From positions 1 through 5,662 of the forward strand of contig JAIOWV010000084.1 of NCBI GenBank assembly GCA_021741945.1: a stretch of 5,662 bases of DNA, read 5' to 3'. The notes under the pieces are model-generated. The model saw nothing but the letters and a program-made list of their open reading frames with translations. It ran no database searches and was not told the DNA's origin. Positions 1 through 5,662 of the stretch are shown one piece after another. The translations under genes and the position numbers were made by a program. Within the stretch, counting starts at the first letter, position 1. Each line of letters begins with the position of its first letter. Source of the DNA: Pontimonas sp. (GTDB taxonomy: Bacteria; Actinomycetota; Actinomycetes; Actinomycetales; Microbacteriaceae).

Positions 1-1226
1 GCCTTCGCGACTGCCTCATCGGGCGTCCTAAAGGTCAAGATGGAGAGCACAGGCCCAAAGATTTCCTCCCGGGCAATCCGGTGGCTGGTCTGAACACCAG
101 TGAACAGGGTTGGCGGGAACCAAAAGCCCTTCGCCGGAAGTTCGCACGGCGCGCTCCAACGTTCGGCGCCTTCGCTATCGCCGCTGTTGGCAAGCTCAGT
201 AATGCGTTGTAGCTGAGCCTTCGAGTTCACCGCACCAATATCAGTGTTCTTATCCAGTGGGTCTCCGAGCCGCAACGTGGTCAGACGCTTCTGAAGTCTC
301 GCAACCACATCGTCATGGATGTTTTCTTGAACTAGCAACCGTGATCCCGCGCAACACACGTGACCCTGGTTGAAGAAAATACCGCTCACAATTCCCTCGA
401 TGGCTTGGTCGATAGCGGCATCATCGAAGACGATGTTCGCTCCCTTCCCACCCAGCTCGAGGGTTACGCGCGTGGGCGTCCCGGCGAGGGTCTGGGCGAT
501 GCCCCTGCCTACCGCGGTCGAGCCCGTGAAAGCGATCTTGTTGACATCGGGGTGTGCCACGAGCGCAGCGCCAGTCGCACCAGCGCCAGTCACGATGTTC
601 ACAACGCCCGAGGGCAGATCTGCCTGCTGGCAGATTTCTGCAAAAAGCAGCGCGGTGAGAGGCGTTGTTTCTGCAGGCTTCAAAACGACAGTGTTGCCAG
701 CAGCAAGCGCTGGCGCAATCTTCCACGCCAGCATGAGCAACGGGAAGTTCCAGGGAATGATTTGCCCTGCAACACCGAGGGCACGAGGTGCTGGTCCAAG
801 GCCCGCGTATTCGAGCTTGTCTGCCCAGCCGGCGTAGTAGAAGAACCACGCTGCCACCAAAGGAATATCGACATCTCTGGTTTCACGAATGGGCTTGCCG
901 TTATCCAGCGTTTCGGCCACAGCCAGCTCACGCGAGCGCTCCTGGATGATTCGGGCGATGCGGAAGAGATACTTGGCTCGTTCGCTCCCTGGCATCTTCG
1001 ACCAGGTTCCGCTGAAGGCTTTGCGGGCCGAGCGCACTGCGGCGTCAACATCAGCCTCGGTCGCCGTGGCGACCTGGGTGATGGTTCTTTCGGTCGAGGG
1101 CGACACCGTGGCGAAGGAGCCACCGTGTCCGTCAACGAATTCGCCACCGATGAAGAGCCCGTAGGACTTCTTCAGGTTCAGAATCGAGGTTGATTCTGGC
1201 GCTGGGGCGTAATCAAGGAATGTCAT
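1..1226 (-). CDS. NAD(P)-dependent aldehyde dehydrogenase, C-terminus cut by the window edge
   Basis: The reading frame is open from an ATG at 1226 to the left edge (408 codons, no stop), about 70 residues short of the usual ~480. Translation shows the full set of ALDH superfamily signatures. IPWNFP at 157-162 carries the oxyanion Asn160. VLKPAE at 181-186 carries the cofactor-binding Lys183. FTGS lies at 233-236, and LELGGK at 256-261 carries the general base Glu257. FNQGHVCCAGSR at 285-296 has the catalytic Cys at 291, and EEIFGPV starts at 387. The enzyme should be cytosolic and oxidise an aldehyde to a carboxylate. It starts one base after the deoC stop, with GGTGGA 5 bases upstream as ribosome binding site. 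From this coupling I infer that the substrate is the acetaldehyde released by DeoC, but sequence alone does not fix specificity. The usual Gln before the active-site loop (NQGQ) is His here. The family call is very secure; the substrate is inference. Confidence 0.96.
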   Translation of the reverse strand, partial: MTFLDYAPAPESTSILNLKKSYGLFIGGEFVDGHGGSFATVSPSTERTITQVATATEADVDAAVRSARKAFSGTWSKMPGSERAKYLFRIARIIQERSRELAVAETLDNGKPIRETRDVDIPLVAAWFFYYAGWADKLEYAGLGPAPRALGVAGQIIPWNFPLLMLAWKIAPALAAGNTVVLKPAETTPLTALLFAEICQQADLPSGVVNIVTGAGATGAALVAHPDVNKIAFTGSTAVGRGIAQTLAGTPTRVTLELGGKGANIVFDDAAIDQAIEGIVSGIFFNQGHVCCAGSRLLVQENIHDDVVARLQKRLTTLRLGDPLDKNTDIGAVNSKAQLQRITELANSGDSEGAERWSAPCELPAKGFWFPPTLFTGVQTSHRIAREEIFGPVLSILTFRTPDEAVAK

Positions 1227-1227
1227 A

Positions 1228-2235
1228 TCAGTCCACCGTCACATAGTCGGGGCCACTGTAGTGACCGGTTCGCATTTTCTGTCTCTGGAGTACTACGTCG
1301 TTGAGCAAACTTGAAGCACCAAACCGGAAGAGGTGTGGCTCAAGCCACTCTTCCCCGAGAGTCTCGGCAACACCCACTAGGTAGCGCAGCGCATCTTTGC
1401 TGGCCCTGATGCCACCGGCAGGCTTCATGCCGATCTTTTCGCCGGTGAGGCCGTGCCAGTCTCGAATGACCTCCAGCATGGTGACCGTCACCGGCAGCGT
1501 GGCTGCCGGTTGAACCTTGCCGGTGGAGGTCTTGATGAAATCTGCGCCAGCCAAAATGGCGAGCCAGCTTGCTTGGCGCACGTTATCGAGCGTTGCAAGC
1601 TCCCCCGTCTCCAAGATCACTTTGAGGTGGGCATAGCTGCCATCAGATCTCTTGCACGCTTCCTTGATAGCAACAATCTGGTCGAAGACCAGACCGAGGC
1701 GGCCGGAGAGGAATGCGCCACGGTCAATGACCATGTCGATCTCGTCTGCTCCCTCAGCCACAGCCAGCTGGGTGTCCAAAATCTTGACCGGCAAGCTCGC
1801 CCGGCCACTGGGGAACGCGGTGGCAACAGCGGCAACCGCGATGCCATCGGCGCGCTTGGAGACGTGCCACTGGCCGAGAGCCTCAATAGTGTGGCCCACC
1901 ATGTCGCCATAGACACAGACCGCCGCAACATGAGGGCACTCGGGGTCAGTGGGGTCCGGCAATATGGCTTTTCTGGCCAGCGAACGAACTTTTCCAGGGG
2001 TGTCAGCGCCTTCCAGTGTGGTCAGATCGACCATCCGAATGATGGTGTCGAGACCCCAGGCCTTGCTGGTGGTCTTGATGGAGCGGCTCGCAAAGCTCGC
2101 CGCTCTGGCCTCAGCGCCGACGACGTCAACACCGGGAATCCCGTTCAGAAACTTCTTCAACGCCTTCTCGGTCACCGAGGTGCCAAGAACCGTGTTGGCT
2201 CTGGCTGTGGCGTGAACCGCTGTTGTGGGGGTCAT
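1228..2235 (-). CDS. deoC: Deoxyribose-phosphate aldolase (long form)
   Basis: A 335-residue class I aldolase that cleaves 2-deoxy-D-ribose 5-phosphate to glyceraldehyde 3-phosphate and acetaldehyde in the cytosol, the last step of deoxynucleoside salvage. Active-site blocks occur in the expected order: VCVYGDMV at 106-113, EIDMVI at 165-170 with Asp167 (E. coli Asp102), KVILETGEL at 205-213, FIKTSTGK at 233-240 with the Schiff-base Lys235 (E. coli Lys167), KPAGGIR at 271-277 with the proton-relay Lys271 (E. coli Lys201), and the phosphate-binding RFGASSLL at 304-311. It is some 75 residues longer than the E. coli enzyme. Most of the excess is an N-terminal extension, which makes it resemble the longer DERA type known from animals and many actinobacteria. 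The start is 2 bases after the regulator stop, with AAGGAAAGG at 2254-2246 as ribosome binding site. It is certainly co-transcribed with the regulator and almost certainly with the aldehyde dehydrogenase. Confidence 0.97.
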   Translation of the reverse strand: MTPTTAVHATARANTVLGTSVTEKALKKFLNGIPGVDVVGAEARAASFASRSIKTTSKAWGLDTIIRMVDLTTLEGADTPGKVRSLARKAILPDPTDPECPHVAAVCVYGDMVGHTIEALGQWHVSKRADGIAVAAVATAFPSGRASLPVKILDTQLAVAEGADEIDMVIDRGAFLSGRLGLVFDQIVAIKEACKRSDGSYAHLKVILETGELATLDNVRQASWLAILAGADFIKTSTGKVQPAATLPVTVTMLEVIRDWHGLTGEKIGMKPAGGIRASKDALRYLVGVAETLGEEWLEPHLFRFGASSLLNDVVLQRQKMRTGHYSGPDYVTVD

Positions 2236-2237
2236 GG

Positions 2238-3206
2238 TTATGCGGCCTTTCCTTCGGGAATATCAAGCAAAAACGCTGCGGTGTCTTCATCAGTAATCAA
2301 GACGGTAGCCAAACCGCTGGTCACTATCGCTTTAGCAATCGGGTGCTTATCTTTTCCGGCAACCACCGCGATGCTTCGCTCGGCCTGCCTCAGCCGAGCC
2401 AAAGACAGGCCAAGTGTGCGCTGATCAAGCTCGGGGTCTGCGATGTCGCCATCGGAGGTGATGTAGCGCCCAAGCACATCACCGACGGCGCCGAGCTTCT
2501 GGAGCTTTGCAATCTGGGCAGCATCGACATATCCGGAGTGGACGTGGATGCTGACCTCAGTGGCGGGTCCAGCACTAAAGAGGTAGGTATCTGCGGTGTT
2601 GGCTTCTTCCAACACCGCGCTCACCGAGCGGTCTGCTTCGATGGCGTTCTTTGTCTCTACTCGCTCCAAGATGGCAGGGGTTGGCATCAGAGTGACTTCG
2701 CCCCCGGATTTGGCAGCAATCATGGTGGCGGTGGCGGCGGCTAAACCGGGTGAAGCGCTCTTGGTGACACCGCCATTGACCTGCACCACACGAACCGGCG
2801 TTGACCACTGCGTGGGCAAGGCGGTTGCCAGGTGGTGCAGAGTGTTACCCCAACTAACGCCGAGCGTGTGGGTTCTGGGCCTCATGCTCACTAGGTAGTC
2901 AGCGGCAGCGCTCGCCACCCGCTCGGTGATGGTGGACTCGGATTCCCTTGGCACGACGACCGCTTGGCTCAGTCCATAGTGTTCGACTAGCGCGTGTTCC
3001 ATGCCCACTCGTCTGGCCTTGGGGTGGGCGATCTCGATGCGGACAATCCCTTGAGCCCTCGCAGCGTGAAGCAGTCTGCCCACTTTCCAGCGAGTGATGC
3101 GCAAGATGGCGCCAATCTCGTCCTGGGTCTTGTTCTCTTCGTAGTAGAGCTCCGCAGCGCGCACAGCAAGCAGCTCGGTATCGAGCTCGTTGCTGTTGGC
3201 GACCAT
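2238..3206 (-). CDS. SorC/DeoR-type sugar-binding transcriptional regulator
   Basis: This 322-residue protein has the two-part layout of the SorC family (B. subtilis DeoR, CggR). An N-terminal helix-turn-helix spans about 13-57: YYEENKTQDEIGAIL, the recognition helix around ITRWKVGRLL (37-46), then the typical AQGIVRIEI strand. A sugar-phosphate binding domain spans about 65-320, with GVSWGNTL (116-123), VNGG (143-146), GDVLGRY (242-248) and the C-terminal block from VVAGK (281) to ITDEDTA (304-310). Family members bind a phosphorylated sugar, which releases or alters DNA binding. As the first gene of a deoC operon, its likely effector is deoxyribose 5-phosphate or a related compound (inference). 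The ATG at 3206 is preceded by TAGG with 8 bases spacing. Two palindromes with CATATG cores lie 22-62 bases upstream, suggesting autoregulation. Family is secure; effector and polarity (repressor or activator) are not. Confidence 0.93.
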   Translation of the reverse strand: MVANSNELDTELLAVRAAELYYEENKTQDEIGAILRITRWKVGRLLHAARAQGIVRIEIAHPKARRVGMEHALVEHYGLSQAVVVPRESESTITERVASAAADYLVSMRPRTHTLGVSWGNTLHHLATALPTQWSTPVRVVQVNGGVTKSASPGLAAATATMIAAKSGGEVTLMPTPAILERVETKNAIEADRSVSAVLEEANTADTYLFSAGPATEVSIHVHSGYVDAAQIAKLQKLGAVGDVLGRYITSDGDIADPELDQRTLGLSLARLRQAERSIAVVAGKDKHPIAKAIVTSGLATVLITDEDTAAFLLDIPEGKAA

Positions 3207-3210
3207 GAGA

Positions 3211-3224
3211 AAAGCCTAAAGCCT
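3211..3224 (-). repeat. Tandem 7-bp direct repeat in the regulator leader
   Basis: On the minus strand the heptamer AGGCTTT occurs twice back to back, 3224-3218 and 3217-3211. The second copy provides the AGG that serves as ribosome binding site for the regulator (8 bases before the ATG); the first is too far to do so for this start. It may be chance or a small slippage duplication in the leader. Confidence 0.6.
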
Positions 3225-3227
3225 CAG

Positions 3228-3239
3228 CAACATATGTTG
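3228..3239. promoter_or_regulatory. Palindromic operator candidate, proximal site
   Basis: CAACATATGTTG is a perfect 12-bp palindrome lying 22 bases upstream of the regulator start codon. It shares its central CATATG with a second palindrome whose centre is exactly 20 bp away, about two helical turns. SorC-family regulators bind palindromic or paired sites upstream of their own operons as oligomers, so this is a sensible binding site for the adjacent regulator. No clear -10/-35 pair was recognised, so the relation to the promoter is unknown. Confidence 0.55.
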
Positions 3240-3268
3240 GCCCTATTGCTCATATGAGCATTAGGGCC
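3239..3268. promoter_or_regulatory. 30-bp near-perfect inverted repeat, distal operator and/or terminator
   Basis: The core TGCTCATATGAGCA (3247-3260) is a perfect 14-bp palindrome. It is flanked by GGCCCTA (3239-3245) and TAGGGCC (3262-3268), which also pair, leaving a single mismatched pair (3246/3261) in 30 bp. The repeat covers the TAA stop codon of the upstream permease (3263-3261) and runs into the intergenic gap. In RNA from the minus strand it could form a 7-bp GC-rich stem, one A-A mismatch and a 5-bp upper stem. No T-run follows, so it is not a canonical intrinsic terminator. The CATATG core shared with the neighbouring site favours a role as regulator binding site. It could do both jobs; the choice is not decided by sequence. 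Confidence 0.6.
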
Positions 3269-4481
3269 GTGCTTCTCGCAATTCGTCATCGACGAGGCGC
3301 TCGCGACGCAAGACCCACACTGCGGGGATCTGCAACAGGCTCAAGACGACCAGCGCCAGCATGCTGATTTCCCAGCCGCCAGTCAGTTGATAACCAAGAC
3401 CAACCAAAAGAGGGCCAATTGCGGCGAACAGATACCCCGCGCGATTCACATAACCACTGAGTTGCAACGCCGAGAAATGATTCTTGGTGCGCTGGCCAAT
3501 GAGCGTGAGAGACAGATGGAACGTCAGCGGTGCGATGGCCAGCAGTGTTACCCAGAGATAGAGCAAGGTGTCTGGGAAGAGCAGCAGACCCGACCACCCG
3601 ACCACGCCGTTCAAAATCGCAAAGCCGACCAGGAGCCCGGCTCGCCCGGGCTTGACGGCAAGAGGTGGAATCAGCAAAGACAGCGGTAGACCCATAATCG
3701 AAAACAGCCCCAGGGCGAGCGCGGCTTCGGTCCGACCCAAACCACTGACGTCGCTAAGAATCAATGGCAACAGCGAGAACGCGGTGTAGGCAGTGGCGCC
3801 TGAGACACCGAATATCACCATGATCGACAGCGCGGTCGGCGAGCGCGACAGAGACACTGCAGCGAGTGGAATGGGCAGTGTCGCATTGAGCTCGGCCTCG
3901 GCAATTCCTCGTCGCTTGGCGAAAGGAATAACGATGAGCCAGGGAATTGCCCCCACGAAACTAACGAGCGCCCATGTCGCAAGAGACAGGCGCCAACCAA
4001 AGGCATCCGCCAGCCACACCCCAGCAACAGTCGGTGCTGTGGCGCTGATCGCCATTGCGGTCGCATACGCAGCGGTCACGGCTCCCACAGCACGAGGCGC
4101 ATAGAGCTTCACGAGTGCCGGCAGAATCACATTTCCAATTCCAGAGGAGAGCATCAAGACGATGGTGGCGATAAACAGCGACGCGTAGTTGGGAGAAAAG
4201 CCGCGCCAGAGGTGAGCAATGATGGCTAGCACGGCAACCACTACCGCGGCCCCCTCAATACCCACCCGGCGAGCGAGCCACGGTGAGAACGCAGCCGCCA
4301 ACGAGAACGCGAGCGGCGGAATCATCCCCAGCGCACCGAGTGGCAGACCAACTAGTGGAACATCAAGCTCGATGGTTGTCGCCAAGGGCGACAGAGCAGC
4401 GACACCCGTTCTGATGCCAAGAGCGGTCAGGATGATGCCAGTGAGTGCGAACACTACGACGGAGCGTGGTGTCATGGGCAC
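3261..4481 (-). CDS. MFS permease, CynX/NimT family
   Basis: This 406-residue polytopic membrane protein has about 12 hydrophobic segments in two halves, separated by a basic, more polar loop around 187-217. Features of the CynX/NimT branch of the major facilitator superfamily are the first-helix stretch GIRTGVAALSPL (22-33), the GIGNVILPALVK motif (114-125), FGWR (161-164), and the C-terminal LSGYVNRAGYLFAAIGPLLVG region (341-361) followed by a TGGW turn. Founding members are linked to cyanate and 2-nitroimidazole, but most homologues have no known substrate, and I do not assign one. Two starts are possible. The GTG at 4481 has GGA 7 bases upstream; the ATG at 4475 has only a weak GGG. The gene follows ribF after 9 bases (15 for the ATG), so it is probably in the ribF unit rather than the deo operon downstream. 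Confidence 0.9.
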   Translation of the reverse strand: MPMTPRSVVVFALTGIILTALGIRTGVAALSPLATTIELDVPLVGLPLGALGMIPPLAFSLAAAFSPWLARRVGIEGAAVVVAVLAIIAHLWRGFSPNYASLFIATIVLMLSSGIGNVILPALVKLYAPRAVGAVTAAYATAMAISATAPTVAGVWLADAFGWRLSLATWALVSFVGAIPWLIVIPFAKRRGIAEAELNATLPIPLAAVSLSRSPTALSIMVIFGVSGATAYTAFSLLPLILSDVSGLGRTEAALALGLFSIMGLPLSLLIPPLAVKPGRAGLLVGFAILNGVVGWSGLLLFPDTLLYLWVTLLAIAPLTFHLSLTLIGQRTKNHFSALQLSGYVNRAGYLFAAIGPLLVGLGYQLTGGWEISMLALVVLSLLQIPAVWVLRRERLVDDELREARP

Positions 4482-4490
4482 TGCCCAATC

Positions 4491-5438
4491 CTACGCCGAG
4501 GCAGAAGCCTCCAGGACGGTGCGAATCACCCCTTCGTCCAAGCCCATCTGGTGAGCAAGCGCATCCGAATCAGGGAACTTCTGCATTCCTCTGATGAATT
4601 GCACGAACTCCACCGTGATGACTTCGCCATAGAGGTCGATAGTGGTGTCGAGAAGGTGAGACTCGATGGTCCGCTCAGAAACATCGCCAAACGTGGGGTT
4701 AACTCCGATTGATGTTGCTGCCGGGTAGCGGGTCCCCCGGTGGGAGACAAAGGTCGCATAGACGCCGTCCGCTGGCATGACACCTTCGAGGTCACCAGAC
4801 AGGTTTGCCGTGGGATAGCCCAAGACTCGACCTCGTTGGAAACCAGCCCCCACGACACCGCGAACCCGGTGGTACCGACCCAAAAGATTGGCGGCCTCTG
4901 CGACATCGCCACTAGTCAGGGCTTCTCGAATCATGGTGGATGACACTCTTGTCCCACCCGACTCGCAGTAATCCGCAACAACCTCAACAGTGAACCCGTG
5001 GATTTCGCCCTCGCTGCGCAGCGTGGAGACGTCGCCCTCTCCCCCATTGCCGTAGCGGAAGTCGCGTCCCACCAGAACAACTGAGGCTGACAAGCCAGCG
5101 GCGAGAACCTCGGCACTGAAAGCCTCGTGAGTGAGTGAGGACAGCCGGTTATCAAAGGGCAACACCACGACCCTGCGCGCTCCTGCCTCGCCGAGCAGCT
5201 CAACCTTTTGGAACTCGCTCACCACCGGAGTCGGGACATCATCGGGGCGCACAATCGTGTGAGGGTGGCGATCAAAAGTGATCACGGTGGGCTCCAACGA
5301 AGCCTCATAGGAACACAGTTGCTTGATCACCTGCCGGTGACCGCGGTGAACGCCATCAAACTTTCCAATCGTGACAGCACGAGCAACCCCGTCATGCGGG
5401 AGGGCATCAAGACCGTAGTTCAGCTCCGGTGCACTCAT
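4491..5438 (-). CDS. ribF: Bifunctional riboflavin kinase / FAD synthetase
   Basis: This 315-residue cytosolic enzyme phosphorylates riboflavin to FMN and adenylylates FMN to FAD. The N-terminal nucleotidyltransferase half shows GKFDGVHRGH (25-34, the HxGH-type ATP site), VGRDFRYGNGGEGD (123-136) and TRVSSTMIR (163-171). The C-terminal flavokinase half (from about 185) shows GYPTANL (207-213) with the PTAN ATP/Mg site, NPTF (247-250) and the catalytic Glu259 in ESHLLD, ending in a helical tail. Length is normal for bacterial RibF. The start chosen is the ATG at 5438. It overlaps the upstream stop as ATGA, has GGGAG (5449-5445) 6 bases upstream, and gives a normal N-terminus. A longer in-frame start at 5525 would add 29 atypical residues inside the upstream gene. 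Confidence 0.97.
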   Translation of the reverse strand: MSAPELNYGLDALPHDGVARAVTIGKFDGVHRGHRQVIKQLCSYEASLEPTVITFDRHPHTIVRPDDVPTPVVSEFQKVELLGEAGARRVVVLPFDNRLSSLTHEAFSAEVLAAGLSASVVLVGRDFRYGNGGEGDVSTLRSEGEIHGFTVEVVADYCESGGTRVSSTMIREALTSGDVAEAANLLGRYHRVRGVVGAGFQRGRVLGYPTANLSGDLEGVMPADGVYATFVSHRGTRYPAATSIGVNPTFGDVSERTIESHLLDTTIDLYGEVITVEFVQFIRGMQKFPDSDALAHQMGLDEGVIRTVLEASASA

Positions 5439-5653
5439 GAACGGCTCCCACGAAGCAACCACCACAGGCCCACAATCGGCAAGACCAGCGGAATCAACAG
5501 ATAACCGGCTCCAAACTGCGACCACACTGTGGCTTCAGGGAAAAGCTCAGGCCGAAGCAGGCTCAACGCACCGATGCCGACAACGCCGATTAGCTCAAAA
5601 CTAATCGCGCCAAGCGCGATAGCTCTCGAGCGCGGTCTCGCGCTCAGTGCCAC
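5435..5653 (-). CDS. Small two-helix membrane protein, possibly longer than the window
   Basis: The visible product is 72 residues from a GTG at 5653. It has two hydrophobic segments, about residues 11-33 (AIALGAISFELIGVVGIGAL and on) and 47-68 (FGAGYLLIPLVLPIVGLWWLL), joined by a short linker with LFPEATVWSQ. A basic N-terminus (RPRSR) and basic C-terminus (RGSRS) suggest both ends face the cytoplasm. The frame stays open for the last three codons to the window edge, so a start further upstream is possible and its ribosome binding site cannot be judged. It overlaps ribF by ATGA, which points to co-transcription. I do not recognise a function. It resembles the short uncharacterised membrane proteins that actinobacteria carry beside ribF, but I cannot verify homology here. 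Confidence 0.75.
   Translation of the reverse strand: MALSARPRSRAIALGAISFELIGVVGIGALSLLRPELFPEATVWSQFGAGYLLIPLVLPIVGLWWLLRGSRS
5445..5449 (-). promoter_or_regulatory. Ribosome binding site that decides the ribF start
   Basis: GGGAG on the minus strand lies 6 bases before the ATG at 5438, inside the last codons of the upstream membrane protein gene. With the ATGA stop-start overlap it indicates translational coupling and favours this start over the upstream in-frame GTG at 5525. Confidence 0.75.
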
Positions 5654-5662
5654 GGCAACTGT

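Noticed and set aside
360..1193. 277-codon open frame on the plus strand
   Set aside because: It lies wholly antisense to the aldehyde dehydrogenase, whose motifs are unmistakable. The product is low-complexity, rich in Arg, Gly and Cys, with no recognisable domain; it is a shadow of GC-biased third codon positions.
1453..2424. 323-codon open frame on the plus strand
   Set aside because: It is antisense to deoC and the end of the regulator. Despite its length the product shows no domain and crosses a gene junction, as shadow frames do.
2223..2744. 173-codon plus-strand frame ending in a glycine run
   Set aside because: It is antisense to the regulator. The glycine run is the complement of an Ala/Thr-rich segment of the regulator (around residues 155-162), not a real glycine-rich protein.
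3253..3281. Possible promoter with TTGCGA at 3281-3276 as -35 on the minus strand
   Set aside because: The hexamers at 17-19 bases spacing (CTCATA, TCATAT, CATATG) match the -10 consensus poorly and lie inside the palindrome, so the match is not convincing.
4476..4486. GGGCACTGCCC inverted repeat over the permease GTG start
   Set aside because: The arms are 5 bp with a one-base centre, too tight for a stable RNA hairpin. A repeat of this size is expected by chance in GC-rich DNA.
4491..5525. Longer ribF starting at the GTG at 5525 (344 residues)
   Set aside because: The extra 29 residues do not match a RibF N-terminus and would lie inside the upstream membrane protein gene. The ATG at 5438 has a good ribosome binding site and an ATGA overlap.

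Overview
The window looks like actinobacterial chromosome, probably from the Microbacteriaceae or a close relative. The reasons are a moderately high GC content, tightly packed genes with ATGA or 1-2 base junctions, GTG starts, and the family-level look of the proteins: a bifunctional RibF, a long-form DeoC and a SorC/DeoR-type sugar-binding regulator. The taxonomic call is inference from protein style, not from a marker gene.

All six genes lie on the minus strand, so the biological order runs from high to low coordinates. From the right edge come a small two-helix membrane protein (5653-5435), ribF for FMN/FAD synthesis (5438-4491) and an MFS permease of the CynX/NimT type (4481-3261). The first two overlap by ATGA and the third follows after about 9 bases, so they look like one transcription unit.

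A 54-base gap (3207-3260) plus the end of the permease gene then holds two palindromes with the same CATATG core, centred exactly 20 bp apart. The larger one is part of a 30-bp near-perfect inverted repeat that overlaps the permease stop codon. This is the most interesting non-coding structure in the window. It is most simply read as the operator, and possibly also the transcript boundary, of the next unit.

The second unit is a compact catabolic operon: a SorC/DeoR-type regulator (3206-2238), deoC (2235-1228) and an NAD(P)-dependent aldehyde dehydrogenase (1226 to beyond the left edge), with gaps of 2 and 1 bases. DeoC splits 2-deoxyribose 5-phosphate into glyceraldehyde 3-phosphate and acetaldehyde. 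The dehydrogenase would oxidise the acetaldehyde (or a related aldehyde) to the acid, and the regulator would sense a phosphorylated sugar. Together they form a plausible deoxyribose/deoxynucleoside salvage module.

There is no gene-free stretch over 300 bases. I found no tRNA, rRNA, CRISPR, insertion sequence or phage gene. The gene content is ordinary, and I do not see a convincing undescribed system here.
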